A program made the position numbers and the translations under genes. A stretch of 9,142 nucleotides of DNA from Verrucomicrobiota bacterium (GTDB taxonomy: Bacteria; Verrucomicrobiota; Verrucomicrobiia; Opitutales; Opitutaceae). The notes under the pieces are model-generated. The model made no database searches. It had not been told where the DNA came from and worked only from the letters and a program-made list of their open reading frames with translations. Of the stretch, positions 7,278-9,142 are shown in pieces (position 1 is the stretch's first letter; the number at the start of each line of letters is the position of its first letter). Location of the stretch: contig JAEYYL010000427.1 in assembly GCA_023430825.1 (NCBI GenBank), forward strand, positions 1-9,142. Reading direction: 5' to 3'.

Positions 7278-7366
7278 CCCGCGACTCTGCCCGTCCGCTC
7301 GCCCGGGTCAATGGGCGGCGCGGTCACCGGCTTGAACCGACGGCCGTCCGCCGCTCTGCTCGAACG
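7278..7366. promoter_or_regulatory. Divergent promoter region between ROK kinase and isomerase genes
   Basis: These 89 bases must carry the start signals for both divergent genes. On the - strand, TTGACC (7306-7311) is a good -35 match, with CAGAGT (7284-7289) as a poor -10 at a 16-base spacing; this would start transcription almost at the GTG. On the + strand, TTGAAC (7332-7337) is a possible -35, with TCTGCT (7355-7360) 17 bases on as a very weak -10, again placing transcription start close to the ATG. No strong operator palindrome is seen. The -10 matches are weak, so this is a location call more than a promoter prediction. Confidence 0.3.
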
Positions 7367-8164
7367 ATGTCCTACCGCCGCTCGTTCTCCACCCTCGGCT
7401 GCCCCGAGTATTCGCTCGATCAGGCGCTCGATCTCGCCCACCGCCACCAACTCGACGCCATCGAGGTTCGCGCGCTCGCCAGCTCGATCGACGTGCCCGC
7501 CGTGCTCACCGCCGCCTACGGCACGCCCGCCCGCCTCGCGGAACGGATGAAGTCCGCTCCCGTGCCGATCGTCTCCCTCGATACTTCGCTGCGGCTCGCC
7601 GACAACGCCGACGCCGACCGCGCCCGCTTCCTGGAATTCGTTCCGTGGGCCGAAGCGTGCGGCGTGCCGTGGCTGCGCGTCTTCGACGGCGGCCAGCAGG
7701 CCGACCCCCGCACACACGACGCCATGGCCGACACGGTCGCGTGGTGGCGGGGCCAACGGAAACAACACGGTTGGAAAACCGACATCATGATCGAGACGCA
7801 CGACGCGTTGTTCACCGCCGCCTCGATCCAGACGTTTCTCACCCTCGCCCCCGGCACCGCCATCCTCTGGGACGCCCAGCACACCTGGCGCAACGGCGGC
7901 GAAGACCCGCTCGCCACCTGGCACGCGATCAAAGCGCACGTCGGGCACATTCACGTGAAGGACAGCATCAGCCGGCCCAGCGCCAAACACCCGTTCTCCT
8001 ATGTGCTCCCCGGCGAAGGCGAGTTCTCCATGGCGCCGCTGCGCGCGGCCCTGCAGGCGGAATTCACCGGCTGCGTCAGCCTCGAGTGGGAACGACTCTG
8101 GCACCCCGAGCTCGCCCCGCTCGACGACGCCCTCACCGCCGCCGCCAAAAACCAGTGGTGGTGA
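7367..8164 (+). CDS. Sugar phosphate isomerase/epimerase-like TIM-barrel protein (xylose isomerase-like, AP_endonuc_2 family)
   Basis: A 265-residue cytosolic TIM barrel, the usual length for this family, which interconverts sugars or sugar derivatives through a divalent metal. Strand-end metal ligands appear in the expected order: E143 in IMIETHD, D169 and H172 in LWDAQHTWRNG, H194 and H196 with K198-D199 in VGHIHVKDS, and E240 in SLEWERLWHPEL. E218 sits in the PGEGEF loop that is also typical. The N-terminal strand pair (FSTLGCPEYSLDQALDLAH then AIEVRA) is characteristic of the fold. The start is the ATG at 7367, immediately after the divergent intergenic region; no Shine-Dalgarno is visible. 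Members range from ketose 3-epimerases to inosose isomerases and dehydratases, so the substrate cannot be fixed. The divergent ROK-SIS unit suggests one sugar pathway. It is convergent with the esterase gene. Confidence 0.87.
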   Translation: MSYRRSFSTLGCPEYSLDQALDLAHRHQLDAIEVRALASSIDVPAVLTAAYGTPARLAERMKSAPVPIVSLDTSLRLADNADADRARFLEFVPWAEACGVPWLRVFDGGQQADPRTHDAMADTVAWWRGQRKQHGWKTDIMIETHDALFTAASIQTFLTLAPGTAILWDAQHTWRNGGEDPLATWHAIKAHVGHIHVKDSISRPSAKHPFSYVLPGEGEFSMAPLRAALQAEFTGCVSLEWERLWHPELAPLDDALTAAAKNQWW

Positions 8165-8167
8165 GAG

Positions 8168-8182
8168 TCGGGCTCGTCCCGA
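8168..8182 (+). terminator. Small stem-loop just after the isomerase stop
   Basis: TCGGG and CCCGA form a 5-bp stem with a CTCGT loop, three bases after the isomerase stop codon and followed by AATTT. The stem is short and the tail weak, so it is a marginal terminator; the REP doublet about 90 bases further on could also end or stabilise this transcript. Confidence 0.3.
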
Positions 8183-8274
8183 AATTTCCCGATTCCCGCT
8201 TTCACGCTGCCGGATTCCGAGGTAGCGACGCACCAGACCTTCCCTTGGCGAACCAGTGGCGCATGACGAATTAA

Positions 8275-8336
8275 GTAGGGCGGGTCTCTGACCCGCTCTC
8301 GACGCTCACGCAGGCGGGTCAGAGACCACGCCCTAC
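8275..8336. repeat. Inverted pair of GTAG-headed REP palindromes (BIME/REPIN-like)
   Basis: The left copy (8275-8296) starts GTAG and then forms a perfect hairpin: GCGGGTC (8280-8286), loop TCT, GACCCGC (8290-8296). The right copy (8314-8336) is the same element on the opposite strand, identical except for one extra T in the stem (GTAGGGCGT instead of GTAGGGCG). A 17-base spacer separates them, so the two copies can also pair into one long, nearly perfect stem. A GTAG head followed by an imperfect palindrome, with copies in inverted pairs, is the known design of REP elements mobilised by RAYT (TnpA-REP, Y1 transposase-like) proteins. No RAYT gene is in the window. It sits between convergent genes, the usual location for REPs, and overlaps the esterase's last codons. 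It may also act as a bidirectional terminator. Confidence 0.75.
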
Positions 8337-9142
8337 TTCTTCAAGCGACTTCACTTCATCCCGCAAGTGCCTCTCTGGCGCCAGCAGCCCCTGCTCCTGC
8401 AGGAAACGAATTATCAACTCGCGCGATTTCTCGCGCCACGCCGGCACATCCTGACCGAAATTGTGCCCGCCCCCCGGCACGATATGCAGCTCACACGCAT
8501 TGCCGGTCGCGCGAAGCTGATCGCGCAGCGCGACCGCCTGCCGCAGCGGCACCGTCTGGTCCGCATCACCGTGAAACGCCAGCACCGGCGGCATCGCTGC
8601 GTCGAGCTGATGCACCGGTGACAGCGCCATCGCGTGCGCGCCGAAGCGCTGCGGTGTGTATCCGGTTTCCGGCGACGTGTCCGACACCGTGCTGAACAAC
8701 ACGAGCGCCGCGGGCTTCCGCCGCGGCGATTCGCTTTCCTCCGACCCCGGCGGCGCCTCCGCCATCGCCGTCCAGAGCGCCACATGCCCGCCGGCGGAAT
8801 TGCCTCCCACCGCGATGCGCGCCGGGTCCAACCCGAGTTCGCCCGCGTGGTCCTGCACCCAGCGCAACGCCGCGCGTCCGTCGGCCACCGAGCCCAGCGG
8901 CGACACGTCGTGACGCCCCCTCGTGCGGTAGTCGGGCGCGATCCCGATCATCCCGAGTTCCGCCGCAAACCGCGCCCAGAAAATCGAACTCGCCGGCGTG
9001 CCCGTGGTCCAGCCGCCGCCGAAGAAAAACATCAGCGCCGCGCGGCGGTCGCCCGACTGCCAGCCCGCCGGTTTCACGACAAACAGCCGCAGCGGCGCCG
9101 CGTCGTCCACCGCGCGATAAACAAACCCCTCCGCCCCCGGCA
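8319..9142 (-). CDS. Alpha/beta-hydrolase esterase (carboxylesterase / BD-FAE-like), 5' end beyond the window
   Basis: Predicted serine esterase that removes acyl groups, perhaps from decorated glycans. The frame stays open to the right edge: codons upstream of the GTG at 9110 read PGAEGFVYRA, a natural beginning for the first beta-strand before LRLFVVKP, so the GTG is probably internal; the codon split by the edge ends in TG and could itself be a start. Numbering from the 9110 codon, the oxyanion-hole motif is FFFGGGW (28-34), the nucleophile elbow GGNSAGG has S105, the acid is D184 in HGDADQTVP, and the histidine is H216 in GGGHNF; the triad is complete and in order. The usual HGGG histidine is a phenylalanine here (F30). 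The final residues VGRGL and the TGA stop are encoded by the right copy of the REP repeat. Whether a signal peptide exists cannot be seen. It is convergent with the isomerase gene. An alternative family is lipase/arylacetamide deacetylase (HSL group). Confidence 0.87.
   Translation of the reverse strand, partial: PGAEGFVYRAVDDAAPLRLFVVKPAGWQSGDRRAALMFFFGGGWTTGTPASSIFWARFAAELGMIGIAPDYRTRGRHDVSPLGSVADGRAALRWVQDHAGELGLDPARIAVGGNSAGGHVALWTAMAEAPPGSEESESPRRKPAALVLFSTVSDTSPETGYTPQRFGAHAMALSPVHQLDAAMPPVLAFHGDADQTVPLRQAVALRDQLRATGNACELHIVPGGGHNFGQDVPAWREKSRELIIRFLQEQGLLAPERHLRDEVKSLEEVGRGL

Noticed and set aside
6105..7550. 481-codon + strand frame across SIS, ROK and the isomerase start
   Set aside because: Shadow of the SIS and ROK genes, rich in Arg, Gln, His and Pro, with no motif.
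7067..8233. 388-codon - strand frame spanning the isomerase gene and running into the ROK gene
   Set aside because: It overlaps two well-supported genes in wrong frames and is glycine/arginine-rich; its tail only resembles a ROK protein shifted out of frame.
8275..8336. CRISPR repeat or insertion-sequence end
   Set aside because: Only two copies, inverted rather than direct, with a spacer of 17 bases, and no transposase or target duplication visible; a REP pair explains it better.
9108..9110. GTG as the start of the esterase
   Set aside because: Ten upstream codons read as the natural N-terminal strand of the family (GFVYRA before the first core strand) and the frame is open to the edge.
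1..9142. tRNA, rRNA, riboswitch, phage or defence genes
   Set aside because: The window is almost fully covered by metabolic genes with gaps under about 160 bases; no cloverleaf, conserved RNA core, integrase, toxin-antitoxin or nuclease-type defence motif was seen.

Overview
This GC-rich window, with C-rich third codon positions, looks like the chromosome of a polysaccharide-degrading member of the Verrucomicrobiota, most likely the Opitutaceae/Opitutales. The placement rests on the gene mix: a GH42-like hydrolase, a secreted right-handed beta-helix carbohydrate-active protein, a ROK kinase with a SIS isomerase, and a TIM-barrel sugar isomerase. Weak or absent Shine-Dalgarno sequences at most starts fit too. 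This is an inference from style, with no marker gene to confirm it.

Layout. (1) 2-3359, + strand: the 3' part of an unrecognised protein cut by the window edge, then after 19 bases a cytoplasmic GH42-like glycoside hydrolase, closed by a hairpin terminator. (2) 3434-5629, - strand: a signal-peptide-bearing parallel beta-helix enzyme of the GH141-like type, convergent with (1). (3) 5736-7277, - strand: a tight two-gene unit, ROK sugar kinase then GmhA-like SIS isomerase, six bases apart. (4) 7367-8164, + strand: a sugar phosphate isomerase/epimerase-like TIM barrel, divergent from the ROK gene across 89 bases. (5) 8275-8336: two inverted copies of a GTAG-headed REP palindrome. (6) 8319-9142, - strand: an alpha/beta-hydrolase esterase running off the right edge, whose last codons and stop lie inside the REP.

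How they may work together (inference): the beta-helix protein would act outside the cytoplasm on a decorated glycan and the esterase would remove acyl groups. The GH42-like enzyme would cleave imported oligosaccharides, and the TIM-barrel isomerase, ROK kinase and SIS protein would convert the freed sugars into phosphorylated intermediates. No transporter, SusC/D pair or regulator is visible, so a shared locus is not proven. I see no clear new system. The points most worth a second look are the REP doublet that supplies a gene's stop codon, the ROK kinase without the family's zinc cysteines but paired with a metal-competent SIS isomerase, and the unidentified first protein.
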